Shown one piece after another: positions 1 through 8,472 of a stretch of DNA of 64,000 nt. Source of the DNA: Arcticibacter sp045629565. GTDB lineage: Bacteria > Bacteroidota > Bacteroidia > Sphingobacteriales > Sphingobacteriaceae. Made by a program: the position numbers and the translations under genes. Numbering within the stretch: position 1 is the stretch's first letter; each line of letters starts with the position of its first letter. Below the pieces are notes generated by a model that made no database searches, was not told the origin of the DNA, and saw only the letters and a list, made by a program, of their open reading frames with translations. Location of the stretch: the NCBI RefSeq assembly GCF_045629565.1, contig NZ_JAZQRL010000033.1:1-64000 (forward strand), in the 5' to 3' direction.

Positions 1-4
1 TTTG

Positions 5-76
5 CAGTCCTGCTAGGGCTCGAACCTAGATCTTCAGAACCAGAATCTGACGTGGTAGCCATTACACTACAGAACT
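5..76 (-). tRNA. tRNA-Gln (anticodon CUG)
   Basis: Read on the minus strand this folds as a full cloverleaf. The acceptor AGTTCTG pairs with CAGGACT (one G-U), the anticodon stem TCAGA pairs with TCTGA around the loop TTCTGGT, which gives anticodon CTG, and the T arm is CTAGG-TTCGAGC-CCTAG. The discriminator is G and the 3' CCA is not encoded. CUG reads the CAG glutamine codon. Confidence 0.95.
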
Positions 77-245
77 GCGTCAAAAATACGATAAAATTTA
101 TTTATTGTAAATGGAAATTTGCTTTTTCTAGTAGAAATGCAGAAAAATTTGACGTTCAGGCGTGAATGGGGGAGACCTTAGATTGGTTTACGACGCTAAA
201 TCTCTTATAATACAGTACTTTATTATGATAATACAGCGAATAATC

Positions 246-443
246 TTATTCTCTTTTTTCTGCTGTGAAATTGATTAGCGTTTCAAAGTCGGAGTGGTCG
301 TATTCAAAAGTTCCTTTGTCAATATTCCAGTACTTGGATTTTATGAAATTCAGCTCAATTTCGATAACGGTCATTTTCGGACCCCCGGACTTCAGTTGTA
401 CGATATCTCCGATTAAAAAATCTTCTGGTTTTAATACTTTCAT
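246..443 (-). CDS. YodC-like (DUF2158) small protein
   Basis: A 65-aa protein. Its N-terminal part carries the motif GDIVQLKSGGPKMTV, typical of the small YodC/DUF2158 family, whose function is unknown. The rest is acidic and aromatic, with no signal peptide or membrane segment. It stands alone between the tRNA and the 95-aa orphan. The ATG is preceded by a plausible upstream region, but no clear promoter box was found. Family assignment is by motif only. Confidence 0.8.
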   Translation of the reverse strand: MKVLKPEDFLIGDIVQLKSGGPKMTVIEIELNFIKSKYWNIDKGTFEYDHSDFETLINFTAEKRE

Positions 444-561
444 GAGGCTTATTTCTGCTATCCTAACGTACTAAATAGTAAAACCGTATAAATGTTTGGT
501 TCACAGTTGTATTATTGTAAATACGTATTCCTGTTTTTGGATAACGCAGCAATGGGGGCGT

Positions 562-849
562 TTACTCTTCTCCTTCGCTCAATATGGCATCGCTTAGCGC
601 TGGTTCGAGCGGGAGGTATTCGGCAGGGCAGTTTACTGGATCTGAAATTTTAAAGATTCCATCTTGGTTAACTTCCATATGAAATCTGTACCTTATATCA
701 CCCTGTTTTACATAGACTTGGAACAGTTGTAGTTTCAGGATGTTCATTGGGTTAAATTCGAATTCTGTGCCTGATATCTCCTTGGTGAATTTTCTGATCA
801 TGCCGCGAAGATAGGTGTTTTTGGGCGAATAAGATAGATTTATCGCCAT
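562..849 (-). CDS. hypothetical protein divergent from the SatD gene
   Basis: A 95-aa protein of unrecognised family: basic N-terminal half, acidic C-terminus (ends LSEGEE), no signal peptide or membrane segment. Its start codon lies inside the left arm of a 16-bp inverted repeat whose right arm overlaps the SatD promoter. The two divergent genes therefore probably share one control region. It could be an accessory factor or small regulator of the neighbouring pair; the sequence does not settle which. Confidence 0.6.
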   Translation of the reverse strand: MAINLSYSPKNTYLRGMIRKFTKEISGTEFEFNPMNILKLQLFQVYVKQGDIRYRFHMEVNQDGIFKISDPVNCPAEYLPLEPALSDAILSEGEE

Positions 850-914
850 ATATAACGATTTTTGTCATTTATCGTATTTTTAGGCGATATTGCATAATAA
901 TCGTTATATATGGC
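845..914. promoter_or_regulatory. long inverted repeat between divergent genes (putative operator)
   Basis: The arms GCCATATATAACGATT (845-860) and AATCGTTATATATGGC (899-914) are perfect reverse complements, 16 bp each, 38 bp apart. A second nested pair is TATCGCC (841-847) and GGCGATA (883-889). The left arm covers the start codon of the 95-aa gene. The right arm sits immediately upstream of the SatD -7 box. Binding by the HTH of SatD is an inference. Confidence 0.65.
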
Positions 915-922
915 TATATTTG
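915..922 (+). promoter_or_regulatory. Bacteroidota -7 box TATATTTG for the SatD gene
   Basis: TATATTTG matches TAnnTTTG and ends 4 bp before the ATG at 927, which implies a very short or absent leader. It directly abuts the right arm of the inverted repeat, so a protein bound there would block transcription. Confidence 0.6.
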
Positions 923-926
923 GGGT

Positions 927-1559
927 ATGGAATCAAATAAGGCGGTACTGACAGCTGATATTGTTAACTCTTCCTTGATGGACGGAAAAGACCTTAATGA
1001 TCTGATCGTAATGATTCGTTCGGAATTCAAGAAAGCGAGGGTAACATCTGAATTTTATAGAGGAGATAGCTTCCATCTTTTGACTGAAGTGACGGATGCT
1101 TTCAAAATGGCATTGACGTTACGGGTTCTCGCGCGTCAGATTCCTAATGTGGGTGCCGGGGAAAATGCAGACATAAGAATCGCAATTGGATTAGGTAAAG
1201 TGCAGGATGGAATAAAAAGCATGGCTCTAGGGAAGGGGGAAGCATTTTTATTATCAGGGAGAGAGCTGGATGCTATCAGCAAGTCACAGGTGCGACTGTC
1301 TATCCGTTGCTCTGACGACAGGATTGGAGCCGGTATGGAGGCTCTCGCTCTTCTTGCCGATATGATACTGAAAGAACTTTCAATAAAGCAGGCAGAGGTG
1401 GTAAGCGAATTGCTGATGGGCTATACTCAAATGGAAGTGGCTTTGAAATTAAAAAAGAGTCAATCTACCGTAAATAAACTTGCTCAAGCAGGGAAGTGGT
1501 CGCAGCTGGAAAAAGCTTCGCAAATATATCGTAAACTTGCATTCTATATTCAGGATTGA
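927..1559 (+). CDS. SatD family protein: cyclase-like domain plus C-terminal HTH
   Basis: A 210-aa protein that fits the SatD family. Residues 6-120 follow the layout of class III nucleotidyl cyclases: VLTADIVNSS with D11, then FYRGDSFHLL with D47 (the two metal-site aspartates), then IRIAIGLGKV and a G-E-A..S-G-R-E-L segment like the late cyclase motif. Residues about 152-192 form a helix-turn-helix region (YTQMEVALKLKKSQSTVNKL). It is coupled by one base to the DUF3307 gene (TGATATG), so the two are surely cotranscribed. The family has no settled biochemical function. Whether it makes or binds a nucleotide is unknown. The divergent inverted repeat suggests autoregulation. Confidence 0.8.
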   Translation: MESNKAVLTADIVNSSLMDGKDLNDLIVMIRSEFKKARVTSEFYRGDSFHLLTEVTDAFKMALTLRVLARQIPNVGAGENADIRIAIGLGKVQDGIKSMALGKGEAFLLSGRELDAISKSQVRLSIRCSDDRIGAGMEALALLADMILKELSIKQAEVVSELLMGYTQMEVALKLKKSQSTVNKLAQAGKWSQLEKASQIYRKLAFYIQD

Positions 1560-1560
1560 T

Positions 1561-2277
1561 ATGCTTTTACTCTGGTATCTGAAAATGCTTGCCGCACATT
1601 TGCTTACGGATTTTGCTCTACAGCCGAATTCGTGGGTTGAGGGTAGAAATGCGCATCATTATACATCCAGACATATCTACTATCACATCATAATGACAAT
1701 GCTAATCGCTTGTCTTTTTGATGGTTTTACTAACTGGGTAGTGCCCGTAGTTATCGGGCTTTCGCATTTTTCTATAGATCTCTGGAAGTCATACAGACCT
1801 CAAAAGATGCTGTATTTTGTGCTCGACCAGTCCATGCATATATTGGTTATCCTTGTAACGGGACTGCTGCTATATCCACCTGACCCTGCAGTCAGCAATT
1901 CTCTTCAGTCCATATTCAGAAATGAAGATTATTGGGCCATAGTACTTGCTCTTATATTTCTGGCTCATCCGTCGGGGATCATCATAGGAATGCTCACCGG
2001 CAAGTGGAGAGAGCAGCTTGCCGATACATCAAACAGCCTGGCGGATGCCGGCAAGTGGATCGGAATCCTCGAACGGCTGATAATATTTGTGCTCGTTGTC
2101 TTTGATCAGTATGCGGCAATAGCCTTGCTAACCACTGCCAAGTCGATCTTAAGGTTTTCCGAAAGTAAAAATGCTCAGGAAAGAAGCGAGTACGTGTTGA
2201 TTGGTACCTTGATCAGCATCACGTTTGCCCTGGTAACAGGATTAATAATTAAAACCTTTCTGCCAGTATCGTTCTGA
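1561..2277 (+). CDS. DUF3307 family membrane protein
   Basis: The start was chosen at the ATG one base after the SatD stop, giving 238 aa; a longer reading frame from 1480 would overlap SatD by 80 bp. The N-terminal segment LKMLAAHLLTDFALQPNSW, followed by a conserved H-containing helix, is typical of DUF3307. The protein has about six hydrophobic segments, so it is an inner-membrane protein. Histidines and an aspartate near the membrane face (HLLTDF, SRHIYYH, FSIDLWKS) could bind a metal. Function is unknown; its tight coupling to SatD suggests it is the membrane partner or output of that protein. Confidence 0.75.
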   Translation: MLLLWYLKMLAAHLLTDFALQPNSWVEGRNAHHYTSRHIYYHIIMTMLIACLFDGFTNWVVPVVIGLSHFSIDLWKSYRPQKMLYFVLDQSMHILVILVTGLLLYPPDPAVSNSLQSIFRNEDYWAIVLALIFLAHPSGIIIGMLTGKWREQLADTSNSLADAGKWIGILERLIIFVLVVFDQYAAIALLTTAKSILRFSESKNAQERSEYVLIGTLISITFALVTGLIIKTFLPVSF

Positions 2278-2321
2278 GATACACCATCGGGCAGGCATCA
2301 TAAAAGATTATTGTTTTAGAA

Positions 2322-4589
2322 ATGATTATACATGTAAGAAAGATTGCGGAAGAGCTGAACATCGCTGAAAAACAGGTGAACACCACGCTGACTCTACTTG
2401 ATGAGGGTGCAACCGTTCCATTTATTTCGAGATACAGGAAAGAAATGACCGGCAGTCTCGACGAAGTGCAGGTAGCTGCCATTCGCGACCGGGCTGAGCA
2501 ACTTCGCGAGCTGGATAAAAGAAGGCAGGCTATCATCAAATCGCTTACCGAACTGGGTAAACTGGATGCTACTCTTGAAAAAAAGATCATGGAGGCGCTG
2601 ACAATGGTTGAATTGGAGGATATTTATCTTCCATACCGGCCAAAGCGAAAAACGAGAGCAAGCATCGCAAAAGAAAAGGGATTGCAGCCTTTGGCAGACA
2701 TGCTATTGGAGCAGGGTGTATTCAATGTGCTTCACGAGGCTTCTAAGTATGTTGACGACTCGAAGGGCGTGAGTTCTGATGTGGAGGCGATGGCTGGAGC
2801 CAGGGATATTATTGCGGAGCTTATTAATGAAGATGCAGAGGCTCGTGCCAAAATCAGGCAGCTATTTCTTGATAAGGGCCAATTTATCTCCAAAGTCATC
2901 GCAGGCAAAGAAGAAGCGGGACAAAAATATAAGGACTATTTCGATTGGACTGATTCCGTTAAAGACGCACCCTCCCACCGTATTCTCGCGATGAGAAGAG
3001 GTGAAAAAGAACTTATCCTTACTCTTGATATTCTGCCGCCTGAAGAGGACGCCCTGGCTCTGCTGGATCGTCAGTTTGTGAAGAATAATTCAGAAGCCTC
3101 GAGCCAGGTGAGGCTTGCTATTGCAGATAGTTACAAACGGCTGCTGAAGCCATCGATGGAAACCGAAATCAGACTGCATACCAAAAAGCGCGCTGATGCG
3201 GAGGCAATAAGGGTGTTCGCAGACAATGCAAAACAATTACTGATGTCTCCGCCATTAGGACAAAAAAACGTTCTAGCTATTGACCCGGGATTTCGAACGG
3301 GATGTAAAGTGGTTTGTCTTAATGAACAAGGTAAGCTTTTGACTAATACCACTATATATCCTCATAGTGGTGCTGGAGGCTTGGCAGAAGCAAACAAAGT
3401 TGTCAAACAATTGACGGCTGATTACTCCATTGATACGATCGCTATCGGTAACGGAACCGCCGGACGGGAGACGGAGCTTTTTATTAGAAACCTCAACCTG
3501 TCAGGTGTTAAGATCATGATGGTGAATGAGAGTGGTGCTTCGATTTACTCTGCGTCAGATGCGGCAAGAGAAGAGTTTCCTGACAAAGATATAACGGTTA
3601 GGGGTGCTGTATCGATTGGGCGGCGCCTGATGGATCCTTTAGCGGAACTGGTGAAAATAGATCCCAAGTCGATAGGCGTGGGGCAGTACCAGCATGACGT
3701 TGACCAAACCAAGTTGCAATCGTCTCTTGATGATACCGTCATCAACTGCGTAAACGCTGTAGGCGTTGAGTTGAATACGGCTTCAAAACAGATTCTATCG
3801 TATATCTCCGGCCTTGGTCCTCAGCTGGCTAAGAATATTGTAGAGTATAGAGAAACAAACGGAGCCTTTAAGAAGAGGTCTGAGCTAAAGAAAATCCCGA
3901 GACTAGGAGAGAAAGCCTTTGAACAGGCTGCGGGCTTTCTGAGAATCCATAATGCGGTCAATCCATTGGATAGCAGTGCTATTCATCCGGAAAGATACGC
4001 TGTCGTGGAGCAAATGGCCAGAGACTTAAACTGTACCATACATGATTTGATGAAGGATGAGAGTCTTCGGAAAAAGATACAGCCCGAAAAATACATGAGT
4101 GACTCAATCGGCTTGCCGACCATCGCAGATATCCTCGAGCAGTTGGCAAAGCCAGGGAGGGATCCCAGAGAGCAGTTCGAGGCGTTTAGCTTTACTGATG
4201 GAGTCAACGCTATCGGCGACCTGAAGGTGGGAATGATACTTCCCGGCATCGTGACGAATATAACCAGCTTCGGCGCATTCGTGGATGTCGGCGTCCATCA
4301 GGATGGTCTTGTGCATTTAAGCCAGTTGTCCGACAGGTTTATCAAAGACCCAAATGAAGTGGTGAAAGTTCACCAGAAGGTTACGGTCAGGGTTACTGAA
4401 GTAGATGAAACGCGTAAGCGGATTGCGCTCTCCATGAAGATGGAAGGAGCAAGGGCTACTTTTGCAAAAAACACACCAAGTGCCGGTAGGGTCACACGGC
4501 CAGTTAAAAATGACGGAAAGGTGAAGAGCACTTCAACAAAGGAGGATTTTAAGGATAAACTGGCAGCTTTAAAAAGCAAATTCTCATAG
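2322..4589 (+). CDS. tex: Tex-family S1 RNA-binding transcription accessory protein
   Basis: At 755 aa this is the normal length for Tex/YhgF. Domain order is an N-terminal helical region (1-190), a YqgF/RNase-H-like domain starting near residue 316 (VLAIDPGFRTGCKVV), helix-hairpin-helix units (about 490-560, IPRLGEKAFEQAAGFLRI) and a C-terminal S1 domain (about 636-705, GMILPGIVTNITSFGAFVDV). The protein is cytosolic, binds nucleic acid and is linked to transcription. It is transcribed on its own; the next gene lies 90 bp away. Identification is firm. Confidence 0.95.
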   Translation: MIIHVRKIAEELNIAEKQVNTTLTLLDEGATVPFISRYRKEMTGSLDEVQVAAIRDRAEQLRELDKRRQAIIKSLTELGKLDATLEKKIMEALTMVELEDIYLPYRPKRKTRASIAKEKGLQPLADMLLEQGVFNVLHEASKYVDDSKGVSSDVEAMAGARDIIAELINEDAEARAKIRQLFLDKGQFISKVIAGKEEAGQKYKDYFDWTDSVKDAPSHRILAMRRGEKELILTLDILPPEEDALALLDRQFVKNNSEASSQVRLAIADSYKRLLKPSMETEIRLHTKKRADAEAIRVFADNAKQLLMSPPLGQKNVLAIDPGFRTGCKVVCLNEQGKLLTNTTIYPHSGAGGLAEANKVVKQLTADYSIDTIAIGNGTAGRETELFIRNLNLSGVKIMMVNESGASIYSASDAAREEFPDKDITVRGAVSIGRRLMDPLAELVKIDPKSIGVGQYQHDVDQTKLQSSLDDTVINCVNAVGVELNTASKQILSYISGLGPQLAKNIVEYRETNGAFKKRSELKKIPRLGEKAFEQAAGFLRIHNAVNPLDSSAIHPERYAVVEQMARDLNCTIHDLMKDESLRKKIQPEKYMSDSIGLPTIADILEQLAKPGRDPREQFEAFSFTDGVNAIGDLKVGMILPGIVTNITSFGAFVDVGVHQDGLVHLSQLSDRFIKDPNEVVKVHQKVTVRVTEVDETRKRIALSMKMEGARATFAKNTPSAGRVTRPVKNDGKVKSTSTKEDFKDKLAALKSKFS

Positions 4590-4679
4590 CCCTAAGCACT
4601 GAACGTTAAATGTTTTGAAAATGTTAAAAAATCTTTAAAAACATAAGAACAAATTTCCTCCTTCCAAGGTTAATCCTAT

Positions 4680-4940
4680 ATGGGAACTGATATGAGCAAC
4701 TTGGAACAGCATGCCTCAACCTGCTACAATTTCTTTGTAAACTTATTTGACAATGGTGAGTTCAACGAAATTGTAGTTACTCAGAACCAGGATGGTTATA
4801 GCGTTAACCTGGAAGACAATACTTTCCTCGGAACGCTCGCACAAAACAGCGATCATTCCTGGAGTCTGGTTAAAGGGAACATGCCTGCTTATCTGTTTAA
4901 TGAAATCATAAAGAGCATTAACCAGAAGATTAAAAACTAA
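4680..4940 (+). CDS. hypothetical protein, 82-86 aa
   Basis: A small soluble acidic protein with no recognised domain. The pattern of alternating strands (EIVVTQNQDGYSVNLEDNTFLGTL followed by HSWSLVKG, read in short pieces) suggests a compact beta fold with a C-terminal helix. Starts at 4680 or 4692 are both possible; GGGAAC lies upstream of the second. A bidirectional terminator follows. Function unknown. Confidence 0.6.
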   Translation: MGTDMSNLEQHASTCYNFFVNLFDNGEFNEIVVTQNQDGYSVNLEDNTFLGTLAQNSDHSWSLVKGNMPAYLFNEIIKSINQKIKN

Positions 4941-4990
4941 TTATTGTCAAGGTTCCTGAAAGGAGCCGGGTGGACAGATATGTTCTTGAA

Positions 4991-5024
4991 AAAGGGCGAT
5001 ACCTAAACAGTGTCGCCTTTTTAG
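4991..5024. terminator. bidirectional intrinsic terminator
   Basis: The hairpin GGCGATAC-CTAAACA-GTGTCGCC (one G-U) is flanked by AAA on the left and TTTTT on the right. It can therefore end transcripts from both the small + gene and the leftward yigZ gene, whose stop codon overlaps its edge. Confidence 0.8.
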
Positions 5025-5635
5025 TTTGAATATAAGTATTTGTAAGACAATGTTGTGATATTATCCATCTTTGCCAATACTTGATTTAGAATGCTTTTCC
5101 TTATTCCGATGGTAATCGTGCACTTATTATCGAAAACTTGCTCGATAATGTTTAGGTCGTTATCCTTCAAGATCCGCATCACAGCATTCATTTGCAGGTA
5201 ATCAAAGTGTAGACGGTAAATGTCTGTCAGGCTAAGCTCGATGATTTCGCTCGCCTTCAACGCTTCCACCGCAGCTGCTTTATAAGCGTTTATCAAACCG
5301 GGAATACCCAGCAAAGTGCCACCAAAATAACGCACCACGATAACTGCCGTATTGGTAAGATCCTGCGACAGGAGGGTATTAAGAATAGGCCTTCCCGCAC
5401 TACCAGAAGGCTCACCGTCGTCATTTAGCTTAAAAACTGACCGGTCGGTAGTAAAGCGTGCCGCCCAGCAGTAGTGTCTTGCCTTCGGATGTTCAGCACG
5501 GATTGTGGCAAGACGATCTTTCAGATCCTGTTCGGTCCGCACGCCTAAAGCATACCCGATAAACTTGCTGCCTTTATCCCGAAAAACGCCTTCACCCGGC
5601 TTGCCCACAGTTTTATAGGTATCATCAAACAACAT
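5021..5635 (-). CDS. yigZ: YigZ/IMPACT family protein
   Basis: A 204-aa protein with the hallmarks of the YigZ/IMPACT family: KGSKFIGYA near residue 22, HPKARHYCWA near 50, and NDDGEPSGSAGRPIL near 75, then VVRYFGGTLLGIPGL. The N-terminal UPF0029 domain (1-115) is followed by a DUF1949-type ferredoxin-like domain. The family is linked to translation and proline peptide handling, but the exact activity is not settled. It is monocistronic and ends at a shared terminator. Confidence 0.92.
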   Translation of the reverse strand: MLFDDTYKTVGKPGEGVFRDKGSKFIGYALGVRTEQDLKDRLATIRAEHPKARHYCWAARFTTDRSVFKLNDDGEPSGSAGRPILNTLLSQDLTNTAVIVVRYFGGTLLGIPGLINAYKAAAVEALKASEIIELSLTDIYRLHFDYLQMNAVMRILKDNDLNIIEQVFDNKCTITIGIRKSILNQVLAKMDNITTLSYKYLYSN

Positions 5636-5843
5636 GCGGCAATGATAACCAAAATGCGCAAGCTATAAAAATGAGGTACTTTTATTCAGTATTTATTCCG
5701 AGCTTAACGAATATTTCCGAAGCATTTCGAACGGAGAGGGTAAAGGCTTGTTATGTATGATCTTATGACCAGTTTCAGAAGGTGTTCAAACGCTTAATCC
5801 ACGTAATTTGATAGATTATACCGTTTTAAGGGCAATAAAAAGT

Positions 5844-5873
5844 TTTGTTAAATGCTTTATCCTTTTAATTTTG
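5844..5873 (+). promoter_or_regulatory. promoter of ppc
   Basis: TTTG at 5844-5847, 18 bp spacer, then TAATTTTG at 5866-5873. This fits the Bacteroidota TTTG/TAnnTTTG promoter. The start codon lies 22 bp further on. Confidence 0.7.
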
Positions 5874-5895
5874 TTTAAAACAAGTACACTTATAA

Positions 5896-8463
5896 ATGAA
5901 ACTTAGCCAGAAAGAAGCAGTCTTTGCTAGTGAGGTGGTAACGCGATTTGAATTATACAATAGCTTATTCCTGACCCTTCCTTTTTACCGTGTAAAACAT
6001 ACAGGAACATTATTGCCATTTTTTACCTCTCACTGTGAAGAAAGTGTCAAACAGAACATTGCTCCATCTGATATAATTGAAAGTTTCTTTGGTCAGTACG
6101 AGCAGTACGTTCAGGCTTCTGATCGCTTCGACTTGTTGTTTCGTTTTATACAATATATCGAGAGACAAGTGGTCTTGTTCGATGCCATCGAGGATTCAGC
6201 TTTTAACAAAACGCACTCGGCCGACGAAGTAGGCTCTTTAGCAGTCTTACTTCAGCATGCATCGTCTAATCCTTCCATGAAGGCAGACATACGTAAGATG
6301 TTGGAAGACTTCTCTTTGAGATTAGTTCTTACAGCCCACCCCACTCAGTTCTATCCGGGCAGAGTGTTAGCCATCATCACCGATCTTACAGAGGCGCTGA
6401 AGACCAACGACATCAATAGTGTTCACTTGCTTTTACAGCAATTGGGCAAAACCCCTTTCTTTAACAAAACCAAACCAACACCGGTAAACGAGGCGGTCAG
6501 CCTTGCCTGGTTCCTGGAGAATGTTTTTTATAATGTGGTTTCCAGCATACAAAAGCAGGTAGAGAATGAATTCGAGACACCGATCTTCAATACACATCAG
6601 CTGATAGAGCTCGGCTTCTGGCCAGGTGGTGACCGCGACGGAAATCCCAACGTCACATGCGAAAGCACCAAGGCTGTTTCTGAATTGCTCAGGGAACTGC
6701 TTTTCCGTTGCTACTACCGCGATTTCAGGGTTCTGAAACGTCGCATTACCTTCAGAGGGGTAGAAGAGTATATGGAGCGTTTACAGCACCTCTTTTATCA
6801 GAATAGTTTCATCAGAACGGAGGAGCCAACTGATCTTCGTGACGAAATACTAGCCAACCTGAACTCCGTCAAAGAAGTTCTTGTCCGTGCCCATGACGGC
6901 CTGTTTGTAGATGCCGTAGACGATCTTAGTCATAAAGTTAAACTGTTCGGATGCTACTTCGCATCCCTCGATATCAGACAGGACAGCAGAGTACTGAGAA
7001 AAGCGCATGCTGAACTTCGGAATGCCATATCGCATTCTTTCCCGGAGGGGTATGATGATTTAAACGAAGAAGAAAAATTGCAGTCAATCCGATTTGACGA
7101 AGCCGACGCACCAGCGTCTGGATTTGATTCGCTGAGCGATGATACGTTCCAGACGATCAGACTGATGAAAAAAATGCAGTTCGCCGGCGGTGAGAAAGCC
7201 TCACATCGGTTCATTATCAGTAATTGCCAGAAAGCCTCTGACATTTTACAGTTAATCAACTTATTCTTATGGAGCGGATGGAAGAAAGATGAACTAAGCG
7301 TAGACTTTGTTCCTCTGTTTGAAACGGTACAGGATCTCGCTTTGGCAGGGCCTGTCATGGAGACGCTGTATACTCATCCGTTTTATAAAGAACATCTCGC
7401 TAAGAGAGGTAACAAGCAGATTATTATGCTTGGTTTCTCCGATAGTACAAAGGATGGCGGTTACCTGATGGCGAACTGGTCTATCTATAAAGCTAAAGTT
7501 GTGCTGACCACACTCGCCAGGAAAAACGGCATCCAGCTGGCCTTCTTTGATGGTCGTGGTGGTCCTCCTGCACGTGGGGGTGGCAAAACCCACCGTTTTT
7601 ACGCATCTATGGGTCGCGAGATCGCTAATGAGCATATTCAGCTTACCATCCAGGGGCAAACCATCAGTAGCCAGTACGGCTCATTTGATACAGCCTACTT
7701 CAATATTGAACAAATGGTAAACGCAGGAATTGTTTCTGCTCTGGATACCAGTGATAAAAATACATTTACGCCTGCCCAGAAGTCTATAATCGATGGTATG
7801 GCCGATACAAGTCACCGTGCTTTCGTAGCGCTAAGGGAGGATCCGCTGTTTCTTCGGTATCTCGAACAGCTTAGTCCGCTTAAGCTTCTCGCTCATATCA
7901 ACATCAGTAGCCGTCCGGTAAAGCGCGACTCAGGTGCAGAGCTTAAGCTGGAAGATCTTCGTGCAATTAGTTTCGTTACTTCCTGGAGCCAGCTTAAGCA
8001 AAATGTTCCTGGCTTTTACGGAGTAGGGTCTGCCTTGAAGAAAGCTAAGGAAGACGGAGTTTGGGACGATGTAAAAAGTATGTATGAGACATCAGGACAA
8101 TTTAAAACCATGATCGATAATTGCATCATGTCGATGTCCAAAGTAAACTTCAACATCACCTCTTTCCTTGCAAATGACAAAGTATACGGCGAGTTCTGGA
8201 CGAAGCTCAAGACCGAGTATGATCTCACTAAGTCTCTCATGCTGGAGCTTACAGGAACCACTGTACTCATGGAGCTTTATCCTGTCGAACGCCGCTCTAT
8301 TGCGTTGCGGGAGCGTATAGTTTTGCCTCTTGTTATCATACAGCATTACGCCCTTCAGCAGTTGGATAAGCACAAAGACGACGAAGAGAAAGTGAAGATT
8401 TTCAATAAGCTGGTAATCCGCACGGTATATGGTATTGTTAACGCGGGTAGAAACCTCGCTTAA
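5896..8463 (+). CDS. ppc: phosphoenolpyruvate carboxylase
   Basis: An 855-aa enzyme, close to the usual 880-930. It carboxylates PEP with bicarbonate to oxaloacetate and so refills the TCA cycle. Visible signatures are LTAHPTQ (catalytic His, about 148), FWPGGDRDGNPNVT (about 241), GFSDSTKDGGY (about 513), FDGRGGPPARGGGKTH (about 551) and SSRPVKRDSG (about 671). The C-terminus ends GIVNAGRNLA rather than the usual R-N-T-G, a mild variation. Anbu starts 9 bp after its stop, so the protease pair may be read from the ppc promoter. Confidence 0.96.
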   Translation: MKLSQKEAVFASEVVTRFELYNSLFLTLPFYRVKHTGTLLPFFTSHCEESVKQNIAPSDIIESFFGQYEQYVQASDRFDLLFRFIQYIERQVVLFDAIEDSAFNKTHSADEVGSLAVLLQHASSNPSMKADIRKMLEDFSLRLVLTAHPTQFYPGRVLAIITDLTEALKTNDINSVHLLLQQLGKTPFFNKTKPTPVNEAVSLAWFLENVFYNVVSSIQKQVENEFETPIFNTHQLIELGFWPGGDRDGNPNVTCESTKAVSELLRELLFRCYYRDFRVLKRRITFRGVEEYMERLQHLFYQNSFIRTEEPTDLRDEILANLNSVKEVLVRAHDGLFVDAVDDLSHKVKLFGCYFASLDIRQDSRVLRKAHAELRNAISHSFPEGYDDLNEEEKLQSIRFDEADAPASGFDSLSDDTFQTIRLMKKMQFAGGEKASHRFIISNCQKASDILQLINLFLWSGWKKDELSVDFVPLFETVQDLALAGPVMETLYTHPFYKEHLAKRGNKQIIMLGFSDSTKDGGYLMANWSIYKAKVVLTTLARKNGIQLAFFDGRGGPPARGGGKTHRFYASMGREIANEHIQLTIQGQTISSQYGSFDTAYFNIEQMVNAGIVSALDTSDKNTFTPAQKSIIDGMADTSHRAFVALREDPLFLRYLEQLSPLKLLAHINISSRPVKRDSGAELKLEDLRAISFVTSWSQLKQNVPGFYGVGSALKKAKEDGVWDDVKSMYETSGQFKTMIDNCIMSMSKVNFNITSFLANDKVYGEFWTKLKTEYDLTKSLMLELTGTTVLMELYPVERRSIALRERIVLPLVIIQHYALQQLDKHKDDEEKVKIFNKLVIRTVYGIVNAGRNLA

Positions 8464-8472
8464 AATAAAAAG

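Noticed and set aside
1480..1560. Extending DUF3307 upstream to 1480
   Set aside because: It would overlap SatD by 80 bp, and the ATG at 1561 directly follows the SatD stop.
927..2277. Calling SatD/DUF3307 a Pycsar-type anti-phage system
   Set aside because: SatD is only cyclase-like, it has an HTH and no known effector is present. No defence island genes are near. The idea stays a hypothesis.
2249..2590. Minus-strand frame opposite the start of tex
   Set aside because: Serine-rich shadow of a clearly coding tex gene, with no motif or promoter.
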